A stretch of DNA of 64,000 nucleotides, taken from assembly GCA_036346405.1 (NCBI GenBank), contig CM070554.1:40414204-40478203 (forward strand). The letters run 5' to 3'. Of the stretch, positions 1 through 11,749 are shown in pieces. Source of the DNA: Phyllostachys edulis (Eukaryota; Streptophyta; Magnoliopsida; Poales; Poaceae). The translations under genes were made by a program, and so were the position numbers. Every line of letters starts with the position of its first letter. Positions within the stretch are counted from its first letter, which is position 1. Below the pieces are notes generated by a model. The model made no database searches and had not been told where the DNA came from. It saw only the letters and a list, made by a program, of their open reading frames with translations.

Positions 1-1876
1 TCTTGTTCTTGGCAGACTGATGATGAAATCCATTCTAATTTCTTCCCATTTCCACTCAAGTACATCTAAAGGTTGAAGCAATCCAACAGGTCTTTCATGT
101 TCAGCTTTAACTCGCTGACAGATGTCACAATGAGCTATGAATTCAGCAATTTCGTGCTTCATACTGGGCCACCAATATAATTCCTTAAGATCTTGATACA
201 TCTTCGTGCTTCCAGGGTGAATGGAATAAAGGATTTCATGAGTTTCTTTGAGTATTAACTGCTTAAGCTCTTTCTGGTCTGGTACACAAATACGCTTCTC
301 GAACCAAATAGTTCCTTGCTCATCTTCTGAAAATCTTAAAGATTTTCCCTTCTTCATGTTGTTCTTAATCTCCTTGATATCTGCATCTTCAACATGAGCT
401 TTCCTGATATGATTTTGTAGTGTGGGTTGCACTTCCAATGTGGCTAAGAAACCTTCTTCGACCAATTCAAGCTTGAGCTTCTCAAACTCTTCATGTTGTG
501 CTGGCTGACTCTCCTTGATCATCAGAGCATTGCAATAGACCTTTCTACTCAAAGCGTCAACTACTACATTAGCTTTTCTCAAATGGTAGTGAATTCCAAT
601 ATCGTAACCTTTTATCAATTCCAACCATCTTCTTTGTCTCATATTAAGATCGGCTTGAGTGAAAATATACTTCAGGCTCTTATGGTCAGTATAAACTTCA
701 CAGCGATTACCAATGAGGTAATGACGCCATATCTTCAGAGCATGCACTACGGTAGCTAGTTCTAAGTCATGGGTGGGATAATTCACATTATGAGGCCTCA
801 ATTGTCGTGAACCATAGGCTACAACCTTCCTTTCTTGCATCAGAACACATCCGAGACCTTGACGTGATGCATCACAGAATATCTCAAAATCCTTCCAAAC
901 ATCAGGCAAAATCAGCACTAGAGTGGTGGTCAAACACTTCTTCAATTCTTGGAAACTCTGCTTACATTCTAGCATCCATGTAAATTTCTTCTCTTTCTTC
1001 AGCAACTGAGTAAGAGGTCTTGCTATCCTGCAGAATCCTTCTATGAATCGACGATAATATCCCACCATACCAAGAAAACTTCTGATTTGAAGCACTGTCT
1101 TGGGTGACTCCTAATTGAGCATATCCTTGACTTTGCTGGGGTTGATAGCAACTCCTTCTGCAGACATGACGTGATCCAAAAAGGTAACTTCCTTCATCCA
1201 AAACTCACATTTACTGAATTTGGCATAGAGTTGAGTATCTCTAAGTTTCTCAAGAACCAAACAAAGATGCTCCTCACGTTCTTCCTCAATCTTGGAATAT
1301 ACTAGGATATCGTCAATGAAGACTATGACAAACTTATCCAAGTAATCCATGAATACTTTATTCATCAAATTCATAAAGTAGGCAGGAGCGTTGGTCAATC
1401 CAAAAGACATGACCGTGTATTCATACAATCCATACCGTGTTGAGAAAGTTGTATTGGGAATATCCTCCTGACGAATCTTCAGCTGGTGATAACCTGATCT
1501 CAAATCTATTTTTGAGAACACTCCGGCTCCTTTCAATTGATCGAATAGATCATCAATTCTGGGTAAGGGTACTTGTTCTTGATGGTGACCACATTGAGTG
1601 AGCGATAATCCACGGACATTCGCTGGGTACCATCCTTCTTTTCCACAAAGATCACTGGGCTCCCCACGGGGAAGAATTTGGTCTGACAAAACTTTTATCT
1701 TGTAACTCCTTGATTTGCTTCTTCATCTCAACTAACTCATCAACAGGTAAATGATAAGGTCTCTTAGAGATAGGTGCAATCCCCGGAACTAGATTGTTGA
1801 CGAACTCTATGTCCCTGTCTGGTGCCATTCCAAGAAAATCTTCAGGAAAGACTTCCAAAAAATCTCTAACCACTGG
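1..1876 (-). pseudogene. gypsy A pol: reverse transcriptase, RNase H, integrase start
   Basis: The minus strand encodes the standard gypsy order. The reverse transcriptase starts near 1875 (VFPEDF, then RPYHLP), has the KNKYPLPRIDDLF and SGYHQL motifs, and the active-site box FIDDIL near 1310. It continues through the RNase H segment (YDAS-equivalent FCDAS near 870, then GSRQLRPH near 800) into the integrase zinc-binding segment and the first residues of the catalytic core (MDFI near 30). From about 1110 to the left edge I see no stop. Lesions are a frameshift near 1650-1690 and an in-frame TAG near 1112. It is therefore a broken pol, though long blocks remain readable. The substrate in life would be the element's own RNA and cDNA in cytoplasmic particles. 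Confidence 0.85.
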
Positions 1877-2248
1877 CACAATAATTCTCCCACCATTTTG
1901 TGGTAGTACCTTCGAGCTAGTGTGTGGCATACAGTACCTTCTCGCGGTCATCACATCGAGCAATAGCCAACTTTTTTATATGGAACGCAGCCAGTCATCT
2001 GCGTCCAAAGGTTCGGATGAGTTGGAGAAAGTAGGCGGACGTGTCCTCATGAATTCCGACAACTTGGACTGCTCAAAAGCTGGTGGTGGTGGTGGTGGCA
2101 CGGCAGCGACCTGATTGTTGTAGTTCATATTTTGTAGCGTGGCATTCATCAGCTGTGACTAAGCTGCCATGAATTGTCCCAAGCCTTGGTCTACTATGGC
2201 GGCTGAAGGAGGTGATGCATTGAGGTCAGCACTGGCATTGGGATCCAT
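1877..2248 (-). pseudogene. gypsy A gag N-terminal remnant, fused to reverse transcriptase
   Basis: The minus-strand reading frame from the ATG at 2248 gives a gag N-terminus with a proline run, then PLDADDWLRSI near 2010 and KWWENY near 1890. Both are characteristic of plant gypsy gag proteins and match gypsy E in this window (DPLDADDWL, SWWENF). At about 1876 it jumps straight to the VRDFLEVFPED segment that normally precedes reverse transcriptase. The rest of gag, the zinc knuckle and the protease are absent. In gypsy E the same two points lie about 1.16 kb apart, so roughly that much was deleted. In-frame stops (in the MAA*SQ, SI*KK and TH*LEG contexts) show that it is non-functional. Confidence 0.75.
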
Positions 2249-2810
2249 GGGTTCACCTTGGCTTGCAGTGTTACGGGTCTGAACCTTCTAAAGAGCAAAC
2301 TGATGGTTAAAAAGATGAGAGGGAACAAACAACAGATAAGTGGTAAGGTCATCTAGGGGAGCAGGCTACCCAGAAGCAGAAAACAACACAGACCATAGCC
2401 GAAAAGGCTACAAAAGAAACAATTAACAAGAGCAACCGAAAATCCTAAAACACACGATCTAGGCAATGTTGTCTAGTCTAACTTTAAGGGTTACTAAGAC
2501 TAAAATGACAGATCTTGAGATTTCCAATCCATCCATGCTTTGATCACCGAAGACTCATTTCTATAGAGATTATTGAGGTGAGAGAGGTCAAATTAAATTT
2601 TAAAATAAAGTTTCAGAATAGACAAGAGATAAGAACCTAATAATGATATGAGAAGATAATAGAATAGAATAAGATGAGAAAAGAAATAGAATAAGACGAG
2701 AGGAGAGGAGAATAACTATTCATCAATTGTTGATTTGATTTATAAAATAAATTTTGAAACTTTTGGCTAAAACGACCATGCTAACTATGGTTGCATCCTA
2801 CAGTCGATAT

Positions 2811-2823
2811 GGCTCTGATACCA
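2811..2823 (-). promoter_or_regulatory. primer-binding site of gypsy A
   Basis: The plus strand reads GGCTCTGATACCA, the complement of TGGTATCAGAGCC, which pairs with the 3' end of plant initiator tRNA-Met. It lies 4 bp from the LTR start at 2828, the expected place for minus-strand cDNA priming. This fixes the orientation of element A and the inner LTR boundary. Confidence 0.9.
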
Positions 2824-2919
2824 TCCGTGTCGGGACCCGAATCTAGAAATCCAGACCCTCTGTATATTCTGAACTAGTCCCAAGATTAGTAGCTAGTTCA
2901 CACAGTGTCAACATTGATG

Positions 2920-3018
2920 AAAGGTTACGACTACTAGTCGAAGGAAAGGTTAAGACTACTGGTCGAAGGAAAGCTATGACCACTGGTCGAAGGAAAGCTA
3001 CGACCACACTAGTCGATA
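2920..3018. repeat. 25-bp tandem repeat, four imperfect copies
   Basis: Four head-to-tail units of 24-25 bp are built around CTACTGGTCGAAGGAAAGCT (third copy CCACTGGTCGAAGGA). They lie just inside the A LTR at its U5 end. The units differ by a few substitutions, so this is an older slippage expansion. Confidence 0.8.
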
Positions 3019-3567
3019 GTGGTGACGCTCGGCTACCAGCTTGCTGGCGCTACACGCCACGACGAGGTGAGTGGTGATATCAAAATGAAGAGAGTGACAC
3101 GGTGAACTTGGTGCGCACCTTCGCGGCGAGAGGGCGAGCGGAAAACGTCAGCATCTAGGAGGAAGTGCGGCGATGAGGCACAGTTCAAGGCGATGATGGC
3201 GTTCCGGGGTCGCTTTAGTAGAGATGATGCGCTCACGAGGTAGACCACGAGATGTCGATCACGAAGGAGTAGACGACGGTGACAGAGCGTCAACGTCGGT
3301 GACGAAGAAGAAGGCGGCGACAACGTTCAGGTGAATGTAGTGATGGTGCTCCTTACGAAGAAGAGGTGTGTCTGAGGTAGGACACGATGTGGTGAAGCTC
3401 CCGATGTAGACAATGTCACCAGAGATTGACGGACGACGGCACAATCGGTGGTGAAGGTGGTTGCGACCGGCGATGAAGGAATTACGAATTCCTACAAGGA
3501 GAGGAAGAAAGGAGATGGGAGATCTTCGGGAATGGGTTGCGTGAGATGAGAGGCTCCTGGTGCTCTC

Positions 3568-3575
3568 TTTATATA
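3568..3575 (-). promoter_or_regulatory. LTR TATA box (gypsy A)
   Basis: The minus strand reads CCCTATATAAAGAG. It lies at the junction between the AT-rich U3 and the GC-rich leader, as expected for the LTR core promoter. Transcription would start about 30 bp further left, near 3540. Confidence 0.65.
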
Positions 3576-4128
3576 GGGGAGGAGGTGCTCGAATCAACAG
3601 GAAACTTACGAGAATTAATTGAGTAGTTTCAGGTTGAAGTAAAGAACGAAAGAAACGGTAAAATTAATTGCAAGGAGTGGAAGAGACAGCAATTGATGAG
3701 ATGGAAACATGGGTGACGTTAGAGGAAACGTTTTAGCAATTGATGGTATGGATTTTAATAGTTTGGGTGAGGAGAAAAGAGGAGAGAAGTGGAGATCGGC
3801 CATGGCTTCTTGTTTCCAAAAGAAAAGAATGAACCATTCTAGAGGTTGAAGATGAAAGGAGGAGAGAGAAAGAATAAAGAAAGGAAAATAAAATAAAATA
3901 AAATCCAAAAATAAATAAATTCGAAAAAATTCAAGAAAATTCCACAAAAATCCTTGGAACACGAAAAGAGAAAATAAAATATTTTTGATTTAATTGAAGT
4001 TTATTTTAATTATTTAAGTTTTTTTATAAAAAAAAATTCAAATTAAGCTTTAAATCAATCCAATAAATTGCAAATGATTCTTTTTAATTTTAAGATTTAA
4101 AAAAGGCACTGAAAATTAGGATGTTACA

Positions 4129-5189
4129 ATGTCATCAATAAATACAACCACAAATTTATCCAAATACTCCATAAACACTGAGTTCATAAGACTCATGAAC
4201 AAGATCGGTGCATTCGTCAAACTGAAAGACATGACGGCATACTCGTATAAGCCATAACGAGTTGAGAATGTCATCTTAGGAATGTCTTCAGATATGATCC
4301 TAACTTGATGGTAGCCCAATCTCAAGTCAATTTTGGAGAATATACAGGCACCGGTCATTTGGTTGAACAAATCATCAATCCGTGGATGCGAATATTTCTT
4401 CTTAATGGTGACGTCATTCAACGAACGGTAGTCAACACACATCCATAGATTGTGCTCCTTTTTCTTCACAAATATAACTGGGCATCCCCAAGCTGAGGAG
4501 CTCAGCCTAATGAATCCCTTCTCTTGAAGTTTCGCGAGTTGCTTCTTCAATTCAACGAAATCATTTGGCGGCATTCGGTAGGGGCTGTTTGATATTTGAG
4601 CCGTTCTAGGCTGCAGCTCGATCATGAATTCAACTTCTCGTGTAGGTGGCATGCCCGGTAGTTCTTTGGGAAACACATCCAGAAATTCACATACCATTGG
4701 AACTTTACTCAATTCTGGCAATTCTTCGCCACTAAGGGTATAAAGATGTGGGTGCTTCAATTTTGGCACCATTTCGACTTGAAAGCCAAGAGGACTTGTT
4801 AGAGTGATAGCTTTGCGGGCACAATCAATTTGATTGTGGTTCTTGGATAGCCAATTCATCCCAAGGATAACATCAAGGCCCGCTGAATTTATCACAATAA
4901 GATTGGCCAAAAACTTTACCCCTTTAATCTCAATCTCAACTTCGCGGCATTCATGCATACTTCTCATTTCTGCTCCTCGCGATTGAATCACCATAGGTGT
5001 CGACAACAAGCTGAATGAGAGGTTATGGAGTGTAGCAAAACCTTTGGATATGAAGGAATGAGAGGCCCCAGAGTTGAACAACACGGTCGTAGGAGCCGAA
5101 TTGACTAGAAATGTGCCCAACACGACGTTGGGTGCTTCTTGTGCCTCCTCGGTGGTGACATGGTTCACATGAGCATGACCGGTGTTCAA
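4129..5189 (-). pseudogene. gypsy B protease and reverse transcriptase (truncated)
   Basis: An uninterrupted minus-strand frame of about 350 codons encodes the aspartic protease segment (VLFNSGASHSF near 5070, GMNWLS near 4860). The reverse transcriptase follows: KKKEHNLWMCVDYRSLN near 4440, HPRIDDLF near 4380, LGYHQVRI near 4310, and FIDDI at the very end. The canonical protease triplet D-S/T-G reads N-S-G here, so the catalytic aspartate is replaced. The frame stops because element A's LTR interrupts it. The intact length suggests moderate age, while the active-site change and truncation make it non-functional. Confidence 0.85.
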
Positions 5190-5237
5190 AAAAGTGACAT
5201 CAAACCTCTGATCAAGGGATGTTTCAAGGTCTTGGCG

Positions 5238-6310
5238 CTAATCGAAAATGGCTTGGTGCTTCACTGGACAATGACTTGCAAAATGCCCCGAATTGCCACA
5301 AGTGAAACATGTGGACTTTGCGGCCCAGTTGCGTTGCGACTTTTCTGCTTTCTGGCCTACCCTTGCTGGATCCCTTATGGAGGTGGATGAGACACTTGCA
5401 TAGGAGCTCTCGGAGGTGTCGGGATTTGAAATGTAGGAGGGGCGGGGAGCCAAACACACGGTTCTTGAAAATTATGGCTTGCTGAAATTTGTGCAGCCCT
5501 CTTGTGTTTTCGCGATTCTACAACCGCTTGCATCTTATTTTCCACCACAATAGCCTTATCAACCAATTGTTGGAAGTCGTGGAAGTCGTGTACCGCTAGC
5601 GCTAGCTGCATCACTTCCGTTAGCCCATTCAAGAACTGGTCTTGCTTCCTTGCATCGGTGGAGACATCGTCCGGAGCGTAACGAGCCAAATGATTGAACT
5701 CGTATAGATATTCCATTACGGACTTATCGTCTTGCCTCGGCGTGAGAAATTCACGCCTCTTGATACTCAAGTTGTTTTAGGGAACATGTGCTGCTCAGAA
5801 AGCCATCCGAAACTCGTCCCATGATGGAACGTGACTAGCGGGCTGCATGGCGCAAAAATTATCCTACCATGCACAAGCTGCCCCTTTGAGTTGGTTGGAG
5901 GTGTAGAAGACCTTCTCATTGATGGCACACTGAGTGATGATCAACTTCTGCTCAATGGTCCGAAGCCAATCATCAGCCTCGAGAGGATCCTTTGAACGAT
6001 AGAACATGGGAGGCTTCGTGCTCAGAAAATCAGCAAATCGGGAACCATAGCGACCGGCTCCTCCTACTGCCATTTGAGCACCTTGGACACTGGTAGTGTT
6101 ATGAGCAATTTGCTGCAAGATTAGAGTCTGGTCTTGCCGACTCTATTCCATCTGGGCCAACACTTCAGCCACGGATGGCTGAGGTGGAGTCAGTTCTTCT
6201 TGCTGACCCACGTGCTGAAATTGCATGTCGGGGTGCTCCGGATTACGCCATTGAGGGTTCGGGGGCTGATCATCGGTGGTCTGGGGACCCACAGGCTGCG
6301 AGTCATCCAT
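5238..6310 (-). pseudogene. gypsy B gag with CCHC zinc knuckle
   Basis: The minus-strand gag begins at an ATG at 6310 (MDDSQPVG), has DPLEADDWLRTIE near 5960 and the capsid-like block FNHLARYAP near 5690. It ends with a CCHC knuckle CFTCGNSGHFASHC near 5290. The knuckle would bind element RNA during particle assembly. It is broken by stops at ME*SRQ (about 6144), AW*DNF (about 5862) and F*AAHVP, and by a frameshift near 5375-5459. Two of the stops fit TGG or CGA codons changed by C-to-T transitions. The next frame continues into the protease. Confidence 0.8.
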
Positions 6311-6889
6311 TACCTCTGACGTCAAATGAGTTTTAAGACCTGACATCTTGTTGCCATACAACTCGTTACCAACCGACAAAAAGGAACGAGGGAAAAGCAT
6401 AAGGTAAGCAATTGATAGCAGGGGGTGACTTAACCTAGCATGAATGCACAATAAAAACATAATTATGCAACATGAAATGGGGGTGCTATAGTCCAAGTGG
6501 ATAGCACAAGATACAAATGAAAACACAGTTAGTTTTCTGACATAGTTGCGATACAACTAGCCCATAGGCCATGCACAACTACTTGGAACAGAAGAGAGCA
6601 AATGATCTCCACAAAATCTAGCGTCTACAAGCTAAGTAATATCATTAGGGTGTATATATATTCTAGGAATAACTCTAATTCAATCCTAAAACCGTAGCAA
6701 GGCATCGTCTTCTCGTTCTTCCACCAATTCTCTTTACCGATGACTATTTAGTGTTTCTAGTGTTGGAAGAGAGATGAGCAATGGAGAAAACGATTTTTCT
6801 CAAATCAAATGAATAGTGAGGTAAGAAATAGATGCTAGCATGCGTAAGAAGGAAATGAGTTATATCACAAAATGGATGACGTGATAAAT
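6311..6889. other. leader of gypsy B and unassigned sequence
   Basis: No coding region is supported here. The part next to gag is probably the untranslated leader of element B. I see no tRNA-Met primer-binding site and no TG...CA LTR edge. A short ORF at 6744-7088 on the minus strand is AT-rich and resembles nothing I know. The boundary with the plus-strand LTR fragment to the right is gradual. Confidence 0.4.
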
Positions 6890-8225
6890 ATGAGTTTGGG
6901 AGTTTTTGAAAAGGAGGTCTAGAGGGGTTTACCTCGGTTATTTTGTATAAAAATAAAAGTGAAAAACCTAGCTTTCGACGCGGGCGAGTTGTATTATATT
7001 CTGATAAGGGTGAGAGATGTATCTCACTAGTAGATAGGGGGAGACTCTTGCCTAGGTCAATTAAGGACCGAACGCCAGCAACTCTCATCTAAGCCCAAGC
7101 GTACAATCACATGTACTGGTATGGGACGGCCTTAGCTAATTAAGTCATCAAAAACTAGCCTTGCATGATTGGTAGGCAGTAGTGGTGTGAGCATGTGTGA
7201 TTGGCGACACAACGGTGATGCCTCACTGAGACGGGGTGTACCCGGGTGAAGTGAGGGTGTTCATTCACGGGGCTAAGTGCAAGGTTAGGACTAGATGATA
7301 TAAAGACTTCGACACGTGCTCAAGACTACTTACCAAAGGTAGTGAGCGGTGGTATCGATGGATGCCAAACAAACTAGAGAATATGTGTGATGTGGGTAAA
7401 GTTGTACACCTTTGCACAGTGTAAATATATTTAAATATTCATGCTTGCAATCATGAGCATGCTTAATGCAGACTTCATGGGTATAGTCTTGGTCTTTCAT
7501 AAAAACCGTTTCGTTGGAAAAAAAATGGGAAATGTTTTGTTGGTTTTTATTTGAGTTGAGTGCCATGTCTATGGCTGAAAATAAAATGTTGCTCACAGCT
7601 GAGGGGGGTTGCGAGTTGTTGTTTATCCAATTACTTGTTGTCTTTTACCTATTCAACTACTCTTTAAAATCTCCGTTGCAAAATACTACGTATTGATATT
7701 GCAAATAAAATCTGCCTAATGCAAAATAACTTGTAGTATAGAGCCTCATCTTGTTAGCCTTGCATTTATATAAATTTTTCGATACACTACAAGTCTTGTT
7801 GAGTACGCAATGTACTCAATCTTGCTTAAATTATTGTTTAGAGTATGAGGACGAGCCTACACTAGACGACAACTTCTTTACACCTGGAACCGATTGATTC
7901 GGTGACAAGTCTTTCTAGGGCTAGTCTCTAGTCGGTTGCTTGAGGGTTTGGATGGGCATGCCATTGCAGTTTTGTACTCTTACTACCTTTTGCTTACGCT
8001 GTTATATTTGCTATCTCTAACACTTAATCTTTTATTTGGCTGGTTGGGCCCTGTGATGTAAATATTATAATCGCTTAAGCTTTGTACCATAACTTGTTTT
8101 ATTTTGTACATATGAATGTATGGATGTGATTACCAATATTAAAATTGTGTGTACTAGCCACTGATCATGGTACTAGTACGGTACACACACAACGGCTTTT
8201 GGTATTTGAAACCCGGGGTCCGACA
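6890..8225 (+). repeat. truncated plus-strand LTR (3' portion)
   Basis: This stretch matches, in the opposite orientation, the 12601 to about 14100 part of the solo LTR at 12601-16957. Shared blocks include AGAGGGGTTTACCTC near 6912, TCAATTAAGGACCG near 7056, the GGGTAAAGTTGTACACC block near 7395, and the GAGTAC-gcaat-GTACTC hairpin at 7801-7817. It ends CCCGGGGTCCGACA at 8225 in the expected CA. No primer-binding site follows, so it is the 3' LTR of a lost element or a solo LTR with its 5' end missing. The left boundary is approximate. Confidence 0.7.
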
Positions 8226-10706
8226 TGCATAATCATCTAAGCAACTTTGAGAAGGGGGAGTGAAGTGGTGGTGACTTGAAGCAAGAGGAGAGTCCCTGGT
8301 GGAGGAGAGCAGTAGTAGCTACAAGTTTGTAGCAACAGCAGCTGGGAGCTAGCAGCAGAAAGAGCTTGCCCTCCCTCCTCTTCACCGCTCAGCTCCTCTG
8401 CCTCCCATTTCTTCTCTGCTGTCACTGAATTTTTGTGTCCCACATGCAAGGTCTTTAGGAAGGAAAATCAAATAAAAATTAGAAAACTGAAACCCTGAAT
8501 GAATACCACACCGACGAAGCTTTTATTTGGCTCATTCTCCCTCATACAAATTCCAAATGAGGTGATTCAAATTGGGTTGTTCATAAAATTTTATAATATT
8601 CCAACCCTTGTAGGTTTAACTTCACAACTTCTTTAGAAAAAATTAGAAATTCAAATTAATTTCAAGTTTAAAGTCTTTTCGATTTTCTCTCCCAACAGAA
8701 TTTTGAAAGGCCAAAACTCACTCATACGAACTCTAATTGAGACAATTCTTTCACCTAAATTCACATAACATCATGATCTACCTACTGTGGAATGCTCATG
8801 CACTTCTGAATAATTTGAAATTTTGGGTGTTATTTGGTGTTCATTCGCAATTTGATTCTTTTGATAGGTTCGGACGTGCCAAAAATGTTTGAGGGTGAGC
8901 TAGAGAAAACCCCTAGGTGTGAGCAGTAAGGAAAGCAAACCTCCTTTGATCATGTTGCTCCCACTGTGTTCAAAAGTACTTATGTTGTTTGCAAGTATGA
9001 TTATGCATCGCTTTATTTTCAATGTATGAGTATGTTGGGATGGATAGCAATTAGTTAATTCATATTTATTGCACCACCTTCCTTGAAGTATTTTCCCCAT
9101 ATCCAAATGATGCTTACGTGATATATGTATGATATGGTTTATGTTTCTTGTTGAATTGCTTAACCATGCTAGTAGTTTGATAGATGAAAGGGTTCATGGA
9201 AGTGGTCCATCAACCGTTGGTCTCATATTCTCAATGGATTTATGTAGTTGGTTCAGATCCTTGAATCTGAGAATTTGCAATTGTAATGTGAACTTAAAAC
9301 TTGATTTCGACTTGGGCGAGTGGTAGTTTGGTTGGGAACTTCATGCATGAGAATTGGGTTTGTGGTAGTTTCGCCCAGGTCAATTAAGGACTGGACATGG
9401 TAACATGAGTCCAAGCACTTCCCGTGCAACCACACGTCTCCGATATGGGCTTTGCTTGGTTAAGTATTTTGTGTGGCTTAGTGGTCAAATCCTCATGGTG
9501 GCGTGAGGGTTTTCATACCCATAGAAATTCCTTGGGATTGTTGAGGCACATTTTCATGTGATTGCTGATTCACTCAAGGGCATCTCCAACACAACTAGTG
9601 TACTCCCTCATTTCATATTTTTCTTTCACAGATGTGAGTTGAGGGGCTAAAGTCACTAGGGTTGTTTAGGGTACTAGGTTGGGCATTCAAAAGACCTTTT
9701 CATGATGCTCCGCCGGCACACCTAGGAAGTGTGCAATAGCTTGGCATAAAGAGTATCTATGTTGTATGGGTAAAGTTGCACACCTCTGCAGAGTTAAATC
9801 TATTCGAATAGCTGTGTCCCCGGTCATGGAAAACTACTTGGATGTATTCTTATCAAGTTAGACTTGTGGTAAAAAAATATGGTTTGGTACCAGTTATGAA
9901 TTTGGGCATGAACGGGGTCATTCGTGCGTCATTTTAATTTCTTTGAGTGGGCAGCCACTTGGTGAAAGATACTTGATTATGAAATATTTTACTTACTATT
10001 ATTTATTATTTACAAATGTTTCCTCAAATTGCAATTGAAATCTATGTACTTCTACATTCTCCGCAAAGGTTGCTTTATGCTGAAATTTGAGCCATTGAGC
10101 CTTCCCTTGGTTAGAAGCTTGCATTCTATAGTTATTTGATATAAAGTCTTGCGAGTACAATCTTTTGTACTCAACCGATTTGTTCACTTTGCTGCAGATG
10201 AGGATGAATCCACATTGGGTTACTCTTACCACGCTAATTTCGGTGACAGTAGCGAGTAAATGCGTCGTTCTAACCACAGTTGGTTGCCATGTGAGATGGG
10301 GCTAACCAAGCTAGCCTTTTGCTTTTGTTTTAGAATGTTCTACTGCAACTTTACTACTTTTGGATGATTGAAATTGGCCGATCGGCCCTATGTAAAATTA
10401 GGACCAAGTCCTATGTAAGGTTGAACTATGCTCTATGTATGTGTGTCGTGTGAATGGATGTGATATTGATGTTGTAAATGTTATGTGTGCTAGTAGCTGA
10501 TCTTGGGAGCTAGCATGCAGCACATATCACAGTGTTTGGAATTTATTTTGGTTTATAAAAGTGTAAGTGCATATGATCTATCATTTTCCAAGGCCATCAC
10601 GAATCATACGTAACGGTGTCGTATGTCGATGGCCGCGGTTCTGACTTGGGCAGTTGGCGCATGCCTCACACTTGAGGATAACCAATATAAATTCTGGGTC
10701 CCGACA
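8226..10706 (+). repeat. 5' LTR of gypsy C
   Basis: The LTR ends GGGTCCCGACA at 10706, 4 bp before a primer-binding site. Family blocks are present: TCAATTAAGGACTGG near 9379, the perfect palindrome CTATTCGAATAG at 9800-9811, and the hairpin GAGTAC-(8 nt)-GTACTC at 10153-10172. The canonical TGTAACA start is not found, so the beginning near 8226 is uncertain and may be truncated. The 8237-8449 segment is GC-rich and leader-like. Short ORFs here encode nothing recognisable. Confidence 0.7.
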
Positions 10707-10710
10707 ACGT

Positions 10711-10723
10711 TGGTATCAGATCC
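10711..10723 (+). promoter_or_regulatory. primer-binding site of gypsy C
   Basis: TGGTATCAGATCC, one base off the initiator tRNA-Met complement TGGTATCAGAGCC, begins 4 bp after the LTR end at 10706. It gives the orientation of element C and the inner LTR edge. Confidence 0.85.
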
Positions 10724-10934
10724 ATACTGACTATAGGTTAGGACGTAGCATGGCTGACTAGTGTAGGGTGTGAAATGATTCAAGTTATGTTCAAATTATC
10801 AAATATTTGCAAATATGATAAGTGCTATATATTATTTTATTCCTTATCCATCTTAGTGTCATTTCTTACCCCTATATTCCTTTGGTTTTGCAGGATAGTC
10901 TCTCTAACTCACCTTCTCCCTTAAAATGTGATAG

Positions 10935-11749
10935 ATGAGGCATGGACATCTTGTCTTGGCCACCCGTGCTGAAGGTGTGGAAAGTTTCCCTTCACTCCTT
11001 CGGGACATGCTTTGGAGGGCTAATTTGACCTACGAGCGGGAGTATGCTATCTATCACCATGAAGTTGGTCTAGGAATGGAGACCTACACCACCACGGTTC
11101 TTATCATCTCTCAAGGATGGTGACAGGAAGTGTTCCATACAATTTTCAAGCTAGGGGCACTTCCATTGGGATGGCAGTCCAAGAAGTGGCATATGTGACA
11201 ATGAGACATCTCCACCATGAACTTGGGGAGTTGGACATGCCACCGTACTCCTACTTCCTGCTGCAAGGCCTCGCTGCTGAAGTCAATGAGTTTGCTGAGA
11301 TCACGCTTGGAGAAGACCCTTCGGTGCGACAATTGGCGAGCTTGGTTGGTGCTATGGACCAGGCTCACCGTTGCACTCTACATGAGCTTTGGGAGACTCG
11401 TGCTCATCTTGGTCACACCCTACAATATTTTTGCCTTATGGTTCAAACCAACCGGGCCCATCGTGATGTTCTTTATGGCTCCAACCACACTTCTCCACAC
11501 GATGCGGCTCTACCAACTTTCAGCTTTCCCCCCATGCAAGGCATGGCACCCGATGTTGGCCTAGCTCATCGTGCACACATTGGGGTAGAGGGGTTTCCAT
11601 GTTTTTGCTCCCAGCTGCCTACGGAGAGTCCGACCACCCTCTTAGGTTCTCCACAACACCTCACGAACCTGCTAGACCTTAATGATACCGGATCGCCGGG
11701 ATGTCATCTTTTTGATGAATTTTCGGAAGGTTTTGTTAGAGATGGTTGA
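10935..11749 (+). pseudogene. ORF0 upstream of gag in gypsy C
   Basis: Two overlapping frames form one protein of about 270 residues with a frameshift near 11115-11125. Frame one runs MRHGHLVLATR to GMETYTTTVLI, and frame two runs from FQARGTSIGMAVQEVAY to the end. Segments such as LWRANLTYEREYAIYHHEVGL and the GTS-MAVQEVAY block recur, as I recall it, in unnamed proteins tied to grass gypsy elements. The product has no established activity; the central part is helical and glutamate-rich, possibly coiled coil. It lies between the primer site and gag, the position described for ORF0 of RIRE3/RIRE8. Only one clear lesion is visible, whereas the pol of the same element has many stops. Element E does not show this ORF before its gag. 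Confidence 0.65.

Larger units (their letters stand above)
1..4128 (-). mobile_element. Ty3/gypsy retrotransposon A (partial, Tekay/RIRE3-like)
   Basis: This is a minus-strand LTR retrotransposon running off the left edge of the window. Reading leftward, it holds an LTR (2828-4128), a primer-binding site (2811-2823), a gag remnant, then reverse transcriptase, RNase H and the start of integrase. The LTR begins TGTCGGGACC and ends TGTTACA, as expected for TG...CA ends. Immediately beyond 4128 the sequence resumes in the FIDDI box of another gypsy reverse transcriptase, so A inserted into element B. The left LTR and the left target duplication are outside the window. The zinc-finger and protease part is missing (see the gag-RT junction). 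Placing it in the chromovirus Tekay group is an inference from resemblance of its polyprotein to the other elements here. Confidence 0.9.
2828..4128 (-). repeat. 5' LTR of gypsy A (1.3 kb)
   Basis: The LTR runs from TGTCGGGACC at the PBS side to GGATGTTACA at 4128. It is AT-rich in the U3 part (about 3640-4128) and GC-rich in the transcribed leader (about 3020-3560). A minus-strand TATA box lies at 3568-3575. At 1301 bp it is much shorter than related LTRs in this window, and I could not find in it the palindrome and hairpin blocks they share. It contains a 25-bp tandem repeat at 2920-3018. Confidence 0.85.
4129..6640 (-). mobile_element. Ty3/gypsy retrotransposon B (fragment)
   Basis: This is a minus-strand gypsy with gag, zinc knuckle, protease and the first half of reverse transcriptase. 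It is cut at 4128 by insertion of element A exactly after the FIDDI catalytic box. The rest of B should lie left of A, outside the window. To the right of gag I find neither an LTR in the matching orientation nor a primer-binding site, so the 5' end is also lost or unrecognisable. The right boundary given is approximate. Polyprotein similarity places it near elements C and E. Confidence 0.8.

Noticed and set aside
8237..8449. 70-codon minus-strand ORF with glutamate- and leucine-rich sequence
   Set aside because: It lies in the leader-like part of an LTR with no family resemblance and no separate promoter.
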